A DNA stretch of 64,000 bases from Gemmatimonadota bacterium (GCA_028287235.1 JAQBQB010000022.1:1-64000); one strand, 5' to 3'. Shown: positions 25,584-34,913, counted from the stretch's first letter. Made by a program: numbers and translations. Notes: generated by a model from the sequence alone, not told the origin.

Positions 25584-27635
25584 TCAGCGTTTGGTCGGGC
25601 TCGCTGGAATGGGCGGAACAGCACCTCCGCCCGTCGACGAGGACTGGCGCTCGACGGGCGGCGCATCGCCCCACACGTCGTTCGAAGAGTTCCAGTCGGG
25701 CACGTTTGCATCCGGCCACAAGCGCACCCCCGTAACCGGCCTGATCGCGGGTATGGTCGCCGTGTAGCGATCCGACTGCGCCCAGATCTGCACCGGCAGC
25801 TTGACGTCCTGCGTCGTTCCGTCGTTGAACTTGAGCCGCATGGTCACCGGAAAGGGAATGCTCGTCACGCGCCGGAGATGGACTTCCACGAGACTCTGGC
25901 CGGCGAGCTGGCGCATCCCCACTCCGTCGATCGCGATGTCGAGAACATCCGTTCCATAGAAGAACGCGTTCCAGAACCATGCGAGGTCCTCGCCCGAAAC
26001 GTCCTCCACCGTGCGAAAGAAATCCGCCGGCGTCGGATGTTTGAACGCCCAACGCCGCGTGTATTCGCGCATCGCACGATCCATCGCGTCGCGGCCGATC
26101 ACGTTGTCGCGCAGCGCGAGCAGCACCGCGCCAGGCTTACGATACCCGATGGCGCCGAGTGCGCCGGGATCGATGCGATCGGGCGGCGTCATCAGCGGCG
26201 ATTGCGTCCCGTTGTCGACCGATTGCTTCCAGTTCGCAACGTACGCCGGAAACGCGTTGGTGCCCGGCGCGCGTCGCTCGTTCGAGAACGCGTTCTGATA
26301 CGTATTGAAGCCTTCGTCCATCCACGCGTACCGACGTTCGTTCGAGCCGACGATCATCGGGAACCACTCGTGTCCTTGCTCGTGATCGATCGTGCCGAAT
26401 ATCGACGCGGGATCCGCGGTGCCATACCCGACCATCACGAACATGGGATACTCCATGCCGCCGACTGGTCCGGCGACGGACGTCGCCTGCGGATAGGGAT
26501 AGTGCATCCACAGCTCCGAATAGGTGCGGATGGACCACTGCGTCTGCTCCGCCGCCGCTTCCCACGCCTTGCCGGCTTTAGGGAACTGATAATACGCCTG
26601 CGTCAGCACGCCGTCCCAACTCGCGGCGTCCCACCGGAAATCCGGCGCGGCCGCCCACGCGACGTCGCGCACGTGCTCGGCGCGAAATCGCCAGGTCTTC
26701 ATCCCGCCGACGGCGCGATGCCTGGCCGCCGCAGCCTCGTCCGCGGTGATCACCGGCAACACGCGCGAGGAGTTCATCGCGTGGCCGAGTCTGTCCATCT
26801 GTGCCGACGAAAGTACCTCGGTGCGGTTCTGCAGCACACCGCTGGCGGCGACGACGTAGCCGGCGGGTACCGTCACGGAAAAGTCGATGTCGCCGTACTC
26901 GAGATAGAACTCGCCCTGGCCGAGGTAGGGATCGGTGTTCCACCCGCGCACGTCGTCGTAGACCACCATGCGCGGGTACCATTGAGCAATCTCATATAGC
27001 GCGCTGTCGCGCCCCATCCGGTCGGAGCCGTGCTCCGGAATGGCGAACGAGTATTGCATGCCGATGGCGATCGAGCCGCCGTGCGGCGCGAGCGGCGTGT
27101 CGAGATCGATGCGCAGCATCGTGTCGTCGATCTTGCCCGTGGTGCCGCGGCCGTTGACCTGCAACCCGGTGAGGTCGTACCCGCCGTCGAATCCGCGGAC
27201 GCCCCACCGAGATTCCGCGGGGAACATCGCCGAACCCTTGCTCCCCGGCCGATATAGGTTCTGATCGAGTTGCAACCACACGAAGCGCAGCGTATCGGGG
27301 GAGTTGTTGGTATAGCGAATGCTCACCGTTCCGCGAAGCTTTTTCGTCGCCGTGTCGAGCGTCGCAGCCACGGTATAGTCGGCGCGCTGCTGCCAGTAGT
27401 CGGGCCCAGGCGCACCGGTAGCCGTGCGATAGAGATTCGGACCGGGCCACTCCATGCGGTCGATGCGCCGGAAGGGATCCGCCGCCGTCGTGAACGTGGG
27501 CCGAGTGACCGTCGGCTCGGCAGGGGGAGTCCCCTCTCGGAACGTCTCGACCCGGACCGGAGTCATCACCTCGGGCCGGTGCCAGGCGCACGCGCTCACG
27601 GACATGAGCAGGGCGACCATCATGGAACGAGGCAC
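25584..27635 (-). CDS. M1-family zinc metallopeptidase, lipoprotein
   Basis: About 683 residues from GTG 27635, chosen because AAGGAG lies 9 nt upstream. The signal peptide MMVALLMSVSAC ends in a lipobox cysteine. The N-terminal beta domain (TVSIRYTNNSPDTL) precedes the M1 fold with VGGMEYPMFVMV (GxMEN variant) and the zinc motif HEQGHEW, with the third ligand in AWMDEGFNTY. The C-terminal part contains AFFYGTDVLDIAIDGV. It is probably an aminopeptidase acting on peptides at the cell surface or in the periplasm. The tail is Ser/Pro rich. Confidence 0.9.
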   Translation of the reverse strand: MPRSMMVALLMSVSACAWHRPEVMTPVRVETFREGTPPAEPTVTRPTFTTAADPFRRIDRMEWPGPNLYRTATGAPGPDYWQQRADYTVAATLDTATKKLRGTVSIRYTNNSPDTLRFVWLQLDQNLYRPGSKGSAMFPAESRWGVRGFDGGYDLTGLQVNGRGTTGKIDDTMLRIDLDTPLAPHGGSIAIGMQYSFAIPEHGSDRMGRDSALYEIAQWYPRMVVYDDVRGWNTDPYLGQGEFYLEYGDIDFSVTVPAGYVVAASGVLQNRTEVLSSAQMDRLGHAMNSSRVLPVITADEAAAARHRAVGGMKTWRFRAEHVRDVAWAAAPDFRWDAASWDGVLTQAYYQFPKAGKAWEAAAEQTQWSIRTYSELWMHYPYPQATSVAGPVGGMEYPMFVMVGYGTADPASIFGTIDHEQGHEWFPMIVGSNERRYAWMDEGFNTYQNAFSNERRAPGTNAFPAYVANWKQSVDNGTQSPLMTPPDRIDPGALGAIGYRKPGAVLLALRDNVIGRDAMDRAMREYTRRWAFKHPTPADFFRTVEDVSGEDLAWFWNAFFYGTDVLDIAIDGVGMRQLAGQSLVEVHLRRVTSIPFPVTMRLKFNDGTTQDVKLPVQIWAQSDRYTATIPAIRPVTGVRLWPDANVPDWNSSNDVWGDAPPVERQSSSTGGGAVPPIPASPTKR

Positions 27636-27749
27636 GCGGTCATTCTCCTTGAGTGACGGTGGTGGACGCTGCATAGTGACACCGTACGAGCGCCGCACCC
27701 CCGCGCTCGCCTTGCGACGACACTCGAGCCCCGATAGGCTGACTTCGTA

Positions 27750-28874
27750 ATGCGCAATCGATCTGGTTCTACCCCATCACTGACGCCAAGTGTCGACTCG
27801 AGCCAGTTGCGGGCCACCGCCGCGGGCACGACAAAGTTCAGCGAGCGTTTCGCGACGCGCTTTGCCGCGGATTATTTTCGCGCCACCACCTTCGGTCCAA
27901 CCGTGTCGTCCATCGGCATCGGGACGTATCTCGGGGAGAGCACGGCGGACGACGACGCCTCGTACGAAGCGGCGGTCGCGCATGCGATCGAATCGGGCGT
28001 CAACGTCATCGACACGGCGATCAATTACCGCTGCCAACGGTCGGAGCGCGCGGTAGGCGCCGCAATCCAACATGTGCTCGCCGTTGGGCCGGTCGCACGC
28101 CACGAGCTCCTGGTTTGCTCCAAGGGCGGATATATCCCCTTGAACGGCGCACCGCCAGCGACGCGAGAGGAGTACCAGAAATACGTCCAACGGGAATTCA
28201 TCGACCCGGAAATCCTCCGTCCGGAGGACATCGTGGCTGGAGGGCACAGCCTGGCTCCGCGGTTTCTCCGATACTGCCTGGCGAAGACACGTCAGAACCT
28301 CGGGCTGAGAACGATCGACGTCTATTACGTCCACAATCCGGAGCAGCAGTTGGGCAGCATCGCTCCCGAGGAGGTTCGCGCCCGCCTCCGAGCAGCGTTC
28401 ATGGTGCTCGAAGACGCGGCAACGCGAGGCGAGATCGGGGTGTACGGAGTGGCGACCTGGGAGGGGCTGCGGCTGCCGCCGGACGCGAAGTGCCACCTTG
28501 GATTGGAGAGTATGGTCGGCCTGGCTCGCGAGGTGGGCGGCAACGATCACCATTTCCGGGCCGTGCAACTTCCGCTGAACCTGGGCATCAGCGAGGGCGC
28601 TCGCGTGGCGACCCAGCCGCTCGGCACTCGTCAGGTCACCGTCTTGGAAGCGGCTACTGAGCTCGGCATGTCGGTTTTCGGCAGCGCCACGCTGCTACAA
28701 GCGAAGCTGACCTCTGGACTGCCGGCGGCTATCGGGGCCGCCTTTCCAGGGTCTCGGACGGACGCTCAGCGAGCCATTTCGTTTGCCCGCTCCTTGCCGG
28801 GGATAACGTCGGCGCTGGTCGGTATGAAACGGATCGATCACGTGGACGAAAACTTGGCTTCGGCGTCGTCGTAA
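27750..28874 (+). CDS. aldo/keto reductase family protein
   Basis: 374 residues forming a TIM barrel. Catalytic residues are recognisable: aspartate in VIDTAINYRC with the following tyrosine, and lysine in LLVCSKGGYIPL. The histidine strand is IDVYYVHNPEQQL. The C-terminal cofactor segment is SLPGITSALVGMKRIDHVDEN. The ~45-residue N-terminal leader is poorly conserved in character and the true start may be internal. It probably reduces a carbonyl substrate with NADPH; the substrate is unknown. Monocistronic by position. Confidence 0.88.
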   Translation: MRNRSGSTPSLTPSVDSSQLRATAAGTTKFSERFATRFAADYFRATTFGPTVSSIGIGTYLGESTADDDASYEAAVAHAIESGVNVIDTAINYRCQRSERAVGAAIQHVLAVGPVARHELLVCSKGGYIPLNGAPPATREEYQKYVQREFIDPEILRPEDIVAGGHSLAPRFLRYCLAKTRQNLGLRTIDVYYVHNPEQQLGSIAPEEVRARLRAAFMVLEDAATRGEIGVYGVATWEGLRLPPDAKCHLGLESMVGLAREVGGNDHHFRAVQLPLNLGISEGARVATQPLGTRQVTVLEAATELGMSVFGSATLLQAKLTSGLPAAIGAAFPGSRTDAQRAISFARSLPGITSALVGMKRIDHVDENLASASS

Positions 28875-28950
28875 CAGGAGACCTCGCCGGATCGTCGAGC
28901 TGCGTGCGGTCGAAGGGGATTCAGGCAAATCCGCAGTCGGGGCGCGTAAC

Positions 28951-28983
28951 TGCATATCGTTGATCTAGAACGATTTATGCAGA
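28951..28983. repeat. imperfect inverted repeat upstream of the first prepilin gene
   Basis: CTGCATA-TCGTT pairs with AACGA-TT-TATGCAG across GATCTAG. It lies 77 nt after the aldo/keto reductase stop and about 155 nt before the prepilin start, in an AT-richer spacer. No T run follows, so an operator is as likely as a terminator. The rest of 28875-29138 shows no gene. Confidence 0.4.
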
Positions 28984-29138
28984 TGCCCGAGTGGCGAGAC
29001 TGCGCGCGCGTTACGCCGCAGCCCGGAGGTGTAACGCGCACATAATGGCGCCCCCGTACCTTATCACTTCAATGAACGCCGTATTGCCCGCCTCAAGCCT
29101 GGCGAGCAGAACGGTTCTGTCCAGCGATACGAGCGCAA

Positions 29139-29834
29139 GTGAGTCAATTGGGAATTGTGACAACGAAGTCGACGATTCAGACGCAGCGCCGTGCTGGATT
29201 CACACTGATCGAAACGATCGTGACGGTCGGGCTGATCTCCGTACTTGCTGCGTTCGTCATTCCCACGGTCATTCAAAAGGCGTCAGCGGCGGATCCGGTC
29301 AAGGTTCAGAACGACCTGAATGCGATTCGGCAGGGGATGGAAACCTTCGCGGGCGACGTGAAGGCGGGCTTTCCGAACCAGGTCAGAGTGCTGACCTCAG
29401 TGCCGCTGACCACGAATCATCTCATCGATAGCACGACGTTGATCAGCGCCGGCCAGATCCTGATCTGGAACGGTCCGTACCTGGCGTCCACGATTGGGAC
29501 GAACCCGATGGACAGCCTGGCGACCGGATACTCCGGCTACATCATGAACCACATCCAGCGCTACGACATCATCAACAACGCCGGGGAGTTCTACGGCGGT
29601 GCTGGACCGACGCATTTTTCGGCGAACTCGACGTTGTTCGCTTCGTTGCGGATCGACGGACTCACGGCGCTTCAGGCGGCAATCATCAACGCCATGATCG
29701 ATGGTGTAGACGATGTGAACGTAGGGTCCGGATTGCTTCACGCGGGAGCGAACGCTTCGGGCCGTTTCCGCTTCGACCCACCTGTGAACGGCAACGTGAC
29801 GGCGTACTTCCTCGCGTCGCCGATCACTACGTGA
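29139..29834 (+). CDS. prepilin/pseudopilin 1 (MSHA/GspG-like)
   Basis: 231 residues from GTG 29139; GTG 29157 is also possible. Prepilin leader ...QRRAG|FTLIETIVTVGLISVLAA with Glu5 and Pro22 of the mature N-terminal helix, which anchors the subunit in the membrane before assembly. The globular part has the WNGPYL motif (GspG-like W-x-GPY), then LRIDGLTALQAAIINAMIDG and a C-terminal strand VTAYFLASP. Needs a PilD-type peptidase encoded elsewhere. First gene of a two-pilin unit, with GTGA overlap to the next; probably a minor pilin of the MSHA-like system. Confidence 0.87.
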   Translation: MSQLGIVTTKSTIQTQRRAGFTLIETIVTVGLISVLAAFVIPTVIQKASAADPVKVQNDLNAIRQGMETFAGDVKAGFPNQVRVLTSVPLTTNHLIDSTTLISAGQILIWNGPYLASTIGTNPMDSLATGYSGYIMNHIQRYDIINNAGEFYGGAGPTHFSANSTLFASLRIDGLTALQAAIINAMIDGVDDVNVGSGLLHAGANASGRFRFDPPVNGNVTAYFLASPITT

Positions 29835-30559
29835 CCCAGTCGCGGGAGCCTCGCATGCGCACCCTCCGCACCCTTCGTATACCTCGTGGCCAACGTCGCG
29901 GGTTTACCCTGGTCGAGACGATTGTCACCGTCGGCATTCTGTCCGTGCTGGCGGCGTTTGTCGTTCCGTCGGTGCTCAACAAAGCCGATAGCGCCGATCC
30001 GGTGAAGGTCGCCAACGACCTCAACTCCATCTCGACGGCGATTCAATCGTTCGCGTCGGACGTGAAGGGAACGCTGCCCGGCGACCTGGAAGATCTCACC
30101 GCGCCGTTGCTGACGAACGCGTCGTGCAACACGATCAACCCGTGCGACTCGACCGTCACGCACACCGACATCTATACGGCGCAGCAGGTGCGGCTCTGGC
30201 ACGGACCGTATCTGTCCGCGTCGATTGCGGCGGATCCTGCCGCATCGCTGCGCAGCGGGTACGTCGCCGAGATCCACAACATGCTCACGCGCTTCGATTC
30301 GTACAGCGGCGTGCCGGAGTTCTGCACGAGCATCGGTACGCAGACGGTGCCGTGCGCCGGATTCATCGCTTCGAACCCGCTGTACGTGGCGGTGCGGGTG
30401 GACAGCTTGAACTTGACGCAGGCGCTGACGGTGAACGCAATCATCGACGGGCCGAACGAGTCCCAGCCGGGGCTGCAGGGACGTTTCCGCTTCCCGAGTC
30501 CGCCATCGCCGACGGCGTTGGCGACTCCAGCCTACTTTCTGGCGACCCCGGTGCCGTAA
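29831..30559 (+). CDS. prepilin/pseudopilin 2
   Basis: 242 residues from GTG 29831, overlapping the previous stop. Leader RGQRRG|FTLVETIVTVGILSVLAA with Glu5. Shares the SADPVKVxNDLN segment, the LWHGPYL motif, the VRVDSLNLTQALTVNAIIDG segment and a C-terminal AYFLATPVP with pseudopilin 1, so it arose by tandem duplication. It adds four cysteines (ASCNTINPCDS, EFCTS, TVPCAG), likely disulfides in the exported domain. Probably a minor pilin. Confidence 0.87.
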   Translation: MTQSREPRMRTLRTLRIPRGQRRGFTLVETIVTVGILSVLAAFVVPSVLNKADSADPVKVANDLNSISTAIQSFASDVKGTLPGDLEDLTAPLLTNASCNTINPCDSTVTHTDIYTAQQVRLWHGPYLSASIAADPAASLRSGYVAEIHNMLTRFDSYSGVPEFCTSIGTQTVPCAGFIASNPLYVAVRVDSLNLTQALTVNAIIDGPNESQPGLQGRFRFPSPPSPTALATPAYFLATPVP

Positions 30560-30711
30560 CGTTTTGTTCCGTCCGCTAAAGTTTCGGACGATTGTGCCGA
30601 AACTCATTGATCAGCTTGTGTTTGTCGCTAGGGAAGTTGGTGCAAACTGTCCCTTGCCGGTTGGGCCGGTTTTCGTAAAATTGATGGGCTCAGGACGAAG
30701 CCTGCTACTAG
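30560..30711. promoter_or_regulatory. structured intergenic segment after the pilin pair
   Basis: Three local hairpins are visible: GTCCG/CGGAC near 30570-30590, GGGA-GTT / AAC-TCCC (30631-30653), and CCGG-TTGGG-CCGG followed by TTTTCG (30658-30674), which looks like a weak terminator. No gene supported. It may combine the 3' end of the pilin unit with leader RNA for the lipoprotein gene. Confidence 0.4.
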
Positions 30712-30852
30712 CTCCGGGACGCCTACGGGGCACCGAATGTGGCGGGTGGTACTCCGAGGTGTGGCGCCGCGAATGATGCCACATCGTACTTCGTGCTGAA
30801 TCCGGCGCTGTCGCCGGACAACCTATTTTTTGGGACGAGACTTCGACGATGA
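30712..30852 (+). pseudogene. possible remnant of a pilin C-terminus
   Basis: An open frame of 46 codons follows a TAG at 30709. It contains CGAANDATSYFVLNPALSPD, resembling the C-terminal strand of the two preceding pilins (TAYFLASP, PAYFLATP). Its TGA overlaps the ATG of the next gene by 4 nt, as in genuine coupled genes here. No leader or N-terminal helix is present, and the only start is GTG 30739. Read as a decayed pilin tail; chance resemblance is possible. Confidence 0.35.
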
Positions 30853-33656
30853 TCTCTCTCCGGTCGGTCACGACCTTCACCGCTGCGCTTGTTGTCGCCC
30901 TGAGTCTGTCGGGCTGCGCCGATACAGCGACAAATCCGCTCACCTCGAGTGGGCTACGCCCCTCCGGCGCGAGCTTTTCCAGCTCGAAGACGGTGACGGG
31001 AGCGATTGATTCCCGTGTGCTGCTCAACAAGGCCGGGGATGCGAGTCTCGAAGTCCATACCGGCACCTTCGACGACGCCACGAACGTTGCCGCGGCAAAC
31101 GGCACCCTGTCGTCGCTGACCTACACCGTCAAGAACGGATCGACGATGGTCACGACCCATACGGTCAAGTTCAACAAGACCGCGTCGAGCTACTTCGTGC
31201 ATTTGAATCTCTGTCAGTCGTCGAATGATGACGATGACGACGATGACGGAAGCAGCAGCGCGTCCGCGTGCTCGCAGCATTGGTTGCCAGCCTACAAGCT
31301 GACGGTGTCGGCGAACCTCAAGGGTTTGGGCTCGGACGGCAAATCCTCAGGCACGGCGAGCGGCGACGCGATCGTCATGTATCTGCCGGACATCGACCTG
31401 ACACAGCAGGCGCTCTCGATCGTTGGCGGCGGCGGATTGACGCCCGCGACCAGCGTGACGCCGGCTGTGCCGACGACCTTCTCGGTTCCCTTCCCCAATA
31501 ACAAGCCGATCGTGAACGGGCCGCTGGGTAGCGGCACCGTGCCAAACGGCGTCGGTGTGCAGACGACCTGTCTCGTCACGGTCGATGGACTACCGCAGCT
31601 GCCGTTTCCGAGCGGCGTGTACAACAAGTACACGAACCCGAACGCGTTCGGCTATGTCGGTGGGGTTACGCAAACCATCGCTGCCGGGACGAGCATACCC
31701 TGTCAGTTCACGCTGTCCTTGCCGGCTGGAGCGCACAAGATCGTCGTGACGGCGATCGTGCTCTATCCGGGCGATTACGACGCGACGAACAACAGCACCG
31801 CCACGTTCACGGTCACCGCGGCGCTTGGCCCGCCGGACATTGCAGCGGCCACGCTACAGCAACAGGCGTCGACGGGCGGTGCCCTTTCCCCGTTGGGCGG
31901 CTTCACGGTGATGGCCACCGTGCCGATCAACCTGGTGCAGTGGGTGTCGCTGGTCTCCGGTGCACCCACCGGGCCGATCGCGTGTACGCTGACGCTGACG
32001 AACACGAGCATCGCCAACTCCACGCCGGTGTCGTACAACGGCAGCGCGCCAAGCTCGTCGGCTTCGTGCGTCGTTCTGGTCACGTTTCCCGCAGCCGGCA
32101 CGTACACCATCACGAGCACGGTCGCTACGCCGGCAACGGTCACCGACCCGAATCTCCTGAACAACACGGCGACGAACACGCTGGTCGTGACGAGCGGGCC
32201 GCCGTCCAGCACCGTGGCGGTCGGTGACATCTCGTACGCCGACCCGTACAACGCCGGCGCCATCAATGCCCTCACGGCCACCGGCGCGCCCGAGGATACC
32301 GTGCACGCGGGCGACCTCGTCACCTACACGGCCGGGCTCAACGTCGCTGGGCTCACCAATACGAGCGCGGTGAACGTGACGTGCAAGGTCATGGAAGGAA
32401 CGACAGATCTGGCGAGCAGAATCACCTGGGTGACGGGACCGACCTTGAATGCCGTGACCGCGGGACAAAAGGCCTGCGTGTTCAAGCTCGCGTTCGACGA
32501 AACGGATAATGTGGCGCACAATCACACGATCACGGTGTCGGTGACGACTCCGGGGTCGACGAACAACGCCACGTCGGCGAGCACGAGTCTCAATGGAACG
32601 ATCAGCAACGTGGTGCGCGTGCACACGGTCGCCGCGCCGCTCCAGCGCGTTGGTGACGGCACGGCGGCGAACGCAGCCGCGATCGTGAACATGGACACGA
32701 CGAAACAATCGACCGCGGTGACGTTCCAAACGGTGATCGCGAACGCGACGACGCACGCGACGCGTGTGGATTGTGCACTGACCGCGAACACGCTGTTGCT
32801 GCAGGCGGCGGTCGGGACGGTGACGGGCGTGAACGTGCCGGCGAACGGATCGGCGAAATGCCAGTTCAAGGTGACCGCGGCCACGGTGGGATCGTATCCG
32901 TTGTCGGTCACCGTGACGCCGTCCTCGGGCGCCCCGCTCGACCCCATTCCCGCGGCTGACCATGTTGCGAACGGCGTCATTACGGTCGTGAGCACGGGCG
33001 CCTTCACGAGCATCAACCTGCAGTCGGTGGGCTTGGATCAGCGGTGGTACAGCGCGAGCGGCGGGCCGGCATTCCCGGTCTATTCGCTGAACGTTCAGCG
33101 ACTCGACATCAACCAGATGGCGCTGCTCGTTGTGCCGGCACAGGCGACGCTCGGTCACTTCACGCTCAACACGCAGATCGTCAACGGTGCGTACTCCTAT
33201 CCGGTAGCGAGCATCTCTGGAGATGTGCTTCGGTCGGAGACGAGCGGGACTCGCTGCTCGGATGTTGCGGCGCCGGCAGGTACGGCGTACGCGAATGCGC
33301 CGGCGGATTTCCCGACGGCCAACATCACGTTCGCGGCCGACATCTGCGCTGCGCCCACGACGGTGGGCACGAACACCGGGTACCAGGCGATCACCATCGA
33401 CTTTACCCAGTCGATGACCCACGCGATCATCAACCCCGATCCCAAGTTCGTTCTTGGCGGAGCGACCGCGGCGGATGTATATGTGAAGGTCGATCTGTTC
33501 TTCTCCCTGACGCCAGGGGGAACGAGCGATCATGTGTCGGCGATCATCCGGCTACCGCTGAACGCGCCCCGATCCGCCGACATCAACGACGGGAATGGTC
33601 ACGATCTGTGGACGCAGACCTCCGCGGCGCCGTTGGTGGTCACGTCGATTCCATGA
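30849..33656 (+). CDS. large CARDB/DUF11-like repeat lipoprotein in the pilin cluster
   Basis: 935 residues. Signal peptide with lipobox LSLSGC near residue 23. The mature protein is rich in Thr/Ser/Val/Asn and built of immunoglobulin-like beta repeats: AGAHKIVVTAIVLYPGDYDATNNSTATFTV and AAGTYTITSTVATPATVTDPNLLNNTATNTL are typical CARDB-type units ending in D-x-NN. Near residue 128 is a run of seven aspartates after a cysteine (NLCQSSNDDDDDDDG), a possible calcium site. It lies between prepilin groups on the same strand. A surface-exposed adhesin or stalk working with the pilus is inference. Confidence 0.78.
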   Translation: MISLRSVTTFTAALVVALSLSGCADTATNPLTSSGLRPSGASFSSSKTVTGAIDSRVLLNKAGDASLEVHTGTFDDATNVAAANGTLSSLTYTVKNGSTMVTTHTVKFNKTASSYFVHLNLCQSSNDDDDDDDGSSSASACSQHWLPAYKLTVSANLKGLGSDGKSSGTASGDAIVMYLPDIDLTQQALSIVGGGGLTPATSVTPAVPTTFSVPFPNNKPIVNGPLGSGTVPNGVGVQTTCLVTVDGLPQLPFPSGVYNKYTNPNAFGYVGGVTQTIAAGTSIPCQFTLSLPAGAHKIVVTAIVLYPGDYDATNNSTATFTVTAALGPPDIAAATLQQQASTGGALSPLGGFTVMATVPINLVQWVSLVSGAPTGPIACTLTLTNTSIANSTPVSYNGSAPSSSASCVVLVTFPAAGTYTITSTVATPATVTDPNLLNNTATNTLVVTSGPPSSTVAVGDISYADPYNAGAINALTATGAPEDTVHAGDLVTYTAGLNVAGLTNTSAVNVTCKVMEGTTDLASRITWVTGPTLNAVTAGQKACVFKLAFDETDNVAHNHTITVSVTTPGSTNNATSASTSLNGTISNVVRVHTVAAPLQRVGDGTAANAAAIVNMDTTKQSTAVTFQTVIANATTHATRVDCALTANTLLLQAAVGTVTGVNVPANGSAKCQFKVTAATVGSYPLSVTVTPSSGAPLDPIPAADHVANGVITVVSTGAFTSINLQSVGLDQRWYSASGGPAFPVYSLNVQRLDINQMALLVVPAQATLGHFTLNTQIVNGAYSYPVASISGDVLRSETSGTRCSDVAAPAGTAYANAPADFPTANITFAADICAAPTTVGTNTGYQAITIDFTQSMTHAIINPDPKFVLGGATAADVYVKVDLFFSLTPGGTSDHVSAIIRLPLNAPRSADINDGNGHDLWTQTSAAPLVVTSIP

Positions 33657-33699
33657 TGTGCAGATGTCGTAGTGCGTTGCGAACGCGACGGAGGAAGTA

Positions 33700-34335
33700 A
33701 TGGCTGCGTGGCGATCGAGAAAGGGTTTTACGCTGATGGAGGTAGCGGTGTCGGCGGTACTGATTGGTATCCTTGCCGCCGCTACGGTGCCAACGCTTTC
33801 CGAATTCGTCGAGACGCGCGACGCCGAGTCCACGGCGAAGACCCTGGCGACGATCGCCAATGGCGTCGCTGCGTTCAAGACCGCCGTCGTCGCCGGTGCG
33901 GCGGGAACGAACGTCTATCCGAAGAACATCTCGTATCTGACGAACGCGATTACAGCTACCAGCCTGAGCAGCTGCGGCACGACTTATTCAGCGGTGGGTC
34001 CAACCACAAACCTCGTCGCCAACTGGACGGCCAACGCGCCATTCGTTCCGTTCTACATCCAGGGGGGTGGCACGAGCGCGCTCGCGACACCGCTAGGGAT
34101 CATTCAGGACGCGATGATACGAAGTGGTACGACGGCAGTCGTGGGCACGCTGGCGATTCAGATGTTGGCGATCGACTCAATGGACGCCGTTCGCCTCGAG
34201 CGGGTGATCGACGGCGACGACGCCACGGGCGCGAATCTCACGACCGGGCTGCTCCGCATCACCTTCAACGGTTCGGGCACGGCTGCGCGTACGGCCGACA
34301 TCCAGTACGTCATGCCCGTCGCGAACAAGTGTTGA
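33700..34335 (+). CDS. prepilin/pseudopilin 3
   Basis: 211 residues, ATG 33700 with GGAGG 4 nt upstream. Leader MAAWRSRKG|FTLMEVAVSAVLIGILAA with Glu5. The globular part diverges most of the seven (NWTANAPFVPFY in place of W-x-GPY) but keeps the IDSMDAVRLERVIDGDD segment and ends IQYVMPVANKC with a terminal cysteine. It lies 43 nt after the lipoprotein gene and overlaps pseudopilin 4, so the three are probably one transcript. Confidence 0.86.
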   Translation: MAAWRSRKGFTLMEVAVSAVLIGILAAATVPTLSEFVETRDAESTAKTLATIANGVAAFKTAVVAGAAGTNVYPKNISYLTNAITATSLSSCGTTYSAVGPTTNLVANWTANAPFVPFYIQGGGTSALATPLGIIQDAMIRSGTTAVVGTLAIQMLAIDSMDAVRLERVIDGDDATGANLTTGLLRITFNGSGTAARTADIQYVMPVANKC

Positions 34336-34904
34336 CCAACCGCGCGCGACTCCGGAAGGGATTTACGCTCGCGGAGGTCATCGTCAGCATCACGCTGGTG
34401 GCGATTCTCTCCGCGGTCGTCGTTCCAGTGGTGCGCGGCCGCTTTCAGGACGGATACGAGAATTCGTTAATTCAAGAATTCTCTACTCTCGCGGCGGGCA
34501 TCAATGCCTACCGACAGGACATCGGCAAATACCCGCCGAAGCTCGATTACCTGTCGGCGATTCCCGCGGTAGGAACGGCGAAGGATTTTTGCGGAAACCT
34601 GCTGGCCGCGAGCGATTGGGCGAAGTGGCGCGGCCCGTACGTTTCACGGATGATCACGAACTCGCCCGCCTACTACGTGGTGGCGCAATCGGATTCCGTT
34701 CAAGATCTCCTGACTCGTCCGGCGGGTTTTCTGAACACGATCCAAATTCAGATCGTCGGTCCCGATACGGTCACGACCGTACATGTGGACCTGAAAATCG
34801 ACGGCTCCGTTCTGCGAACCGGCGGCACGCTGCTCTGGTCGTCGGGTGCCGGAGTGTCGACCGAGATGCGTTACGTCATTCCGACGCGCACCAACGGCTG
34901 TTGA
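34329..34904 (+). CDS. prepilin/pseudopilin 4
   Basis: About 191 residues from GTG 34329 or TTG 34332, both overlapping the previous stop (7 or 4 nt). Leader NRARLRKG|FTLAEVIVSITLVAILSA with Glu5 and a valine/proline-rich helix end. KWRGPYVSRM is the W-x-GPY motif; MRYVIPTRTNGC ends in a cysteine like pseudopilin 3, so the pair may share a terminal disulfide topology. It ends 9 nt before the convergent giant regulator gene. Confidence 0.85.
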   Translation: MLTNRARLRKGFTLAEVIVSITLVAILSAVVVPVVRGRFQDGYENSLIQEFSTLAAGINAYRQDIGKYPPKLDYLSAIPAVGTAKDFCGNLLAASDWAKWRGPYVSRMITNSPAYYVVAQSDSVQDLLTRPAGFLNTIQIQIVGPDTVTTVHVDLKIDGSVLRTGGTLLWSSGAGVSTEMRYVIPTRTNGC

Positions 34905-34913
34905 TTCGCCGAG

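Noticed and set aside
25557-26999. Forward-strand frame of 480 codons opposite the M1 peptidase
   Set aside because: Arg/His-rich composition and no ribosome binding site; the reverse strand carries HExxH and a lipoprotein signal.
28948-29036. TAAC words upstream of prepilin 1 as a third phased array
   Set aside because: TAAC at 28948 and 29032 are 84 nt apart, but the 21/11 spacing seen before prepilin 5 is absent.
30631-30735. Confident call of a c-di-GMP or cobalamin riboswitch
   Set aside because: Only short word matches; the P2/P3 spacing and core residues do not fit either consensus, so it is kept only as a weak finding.
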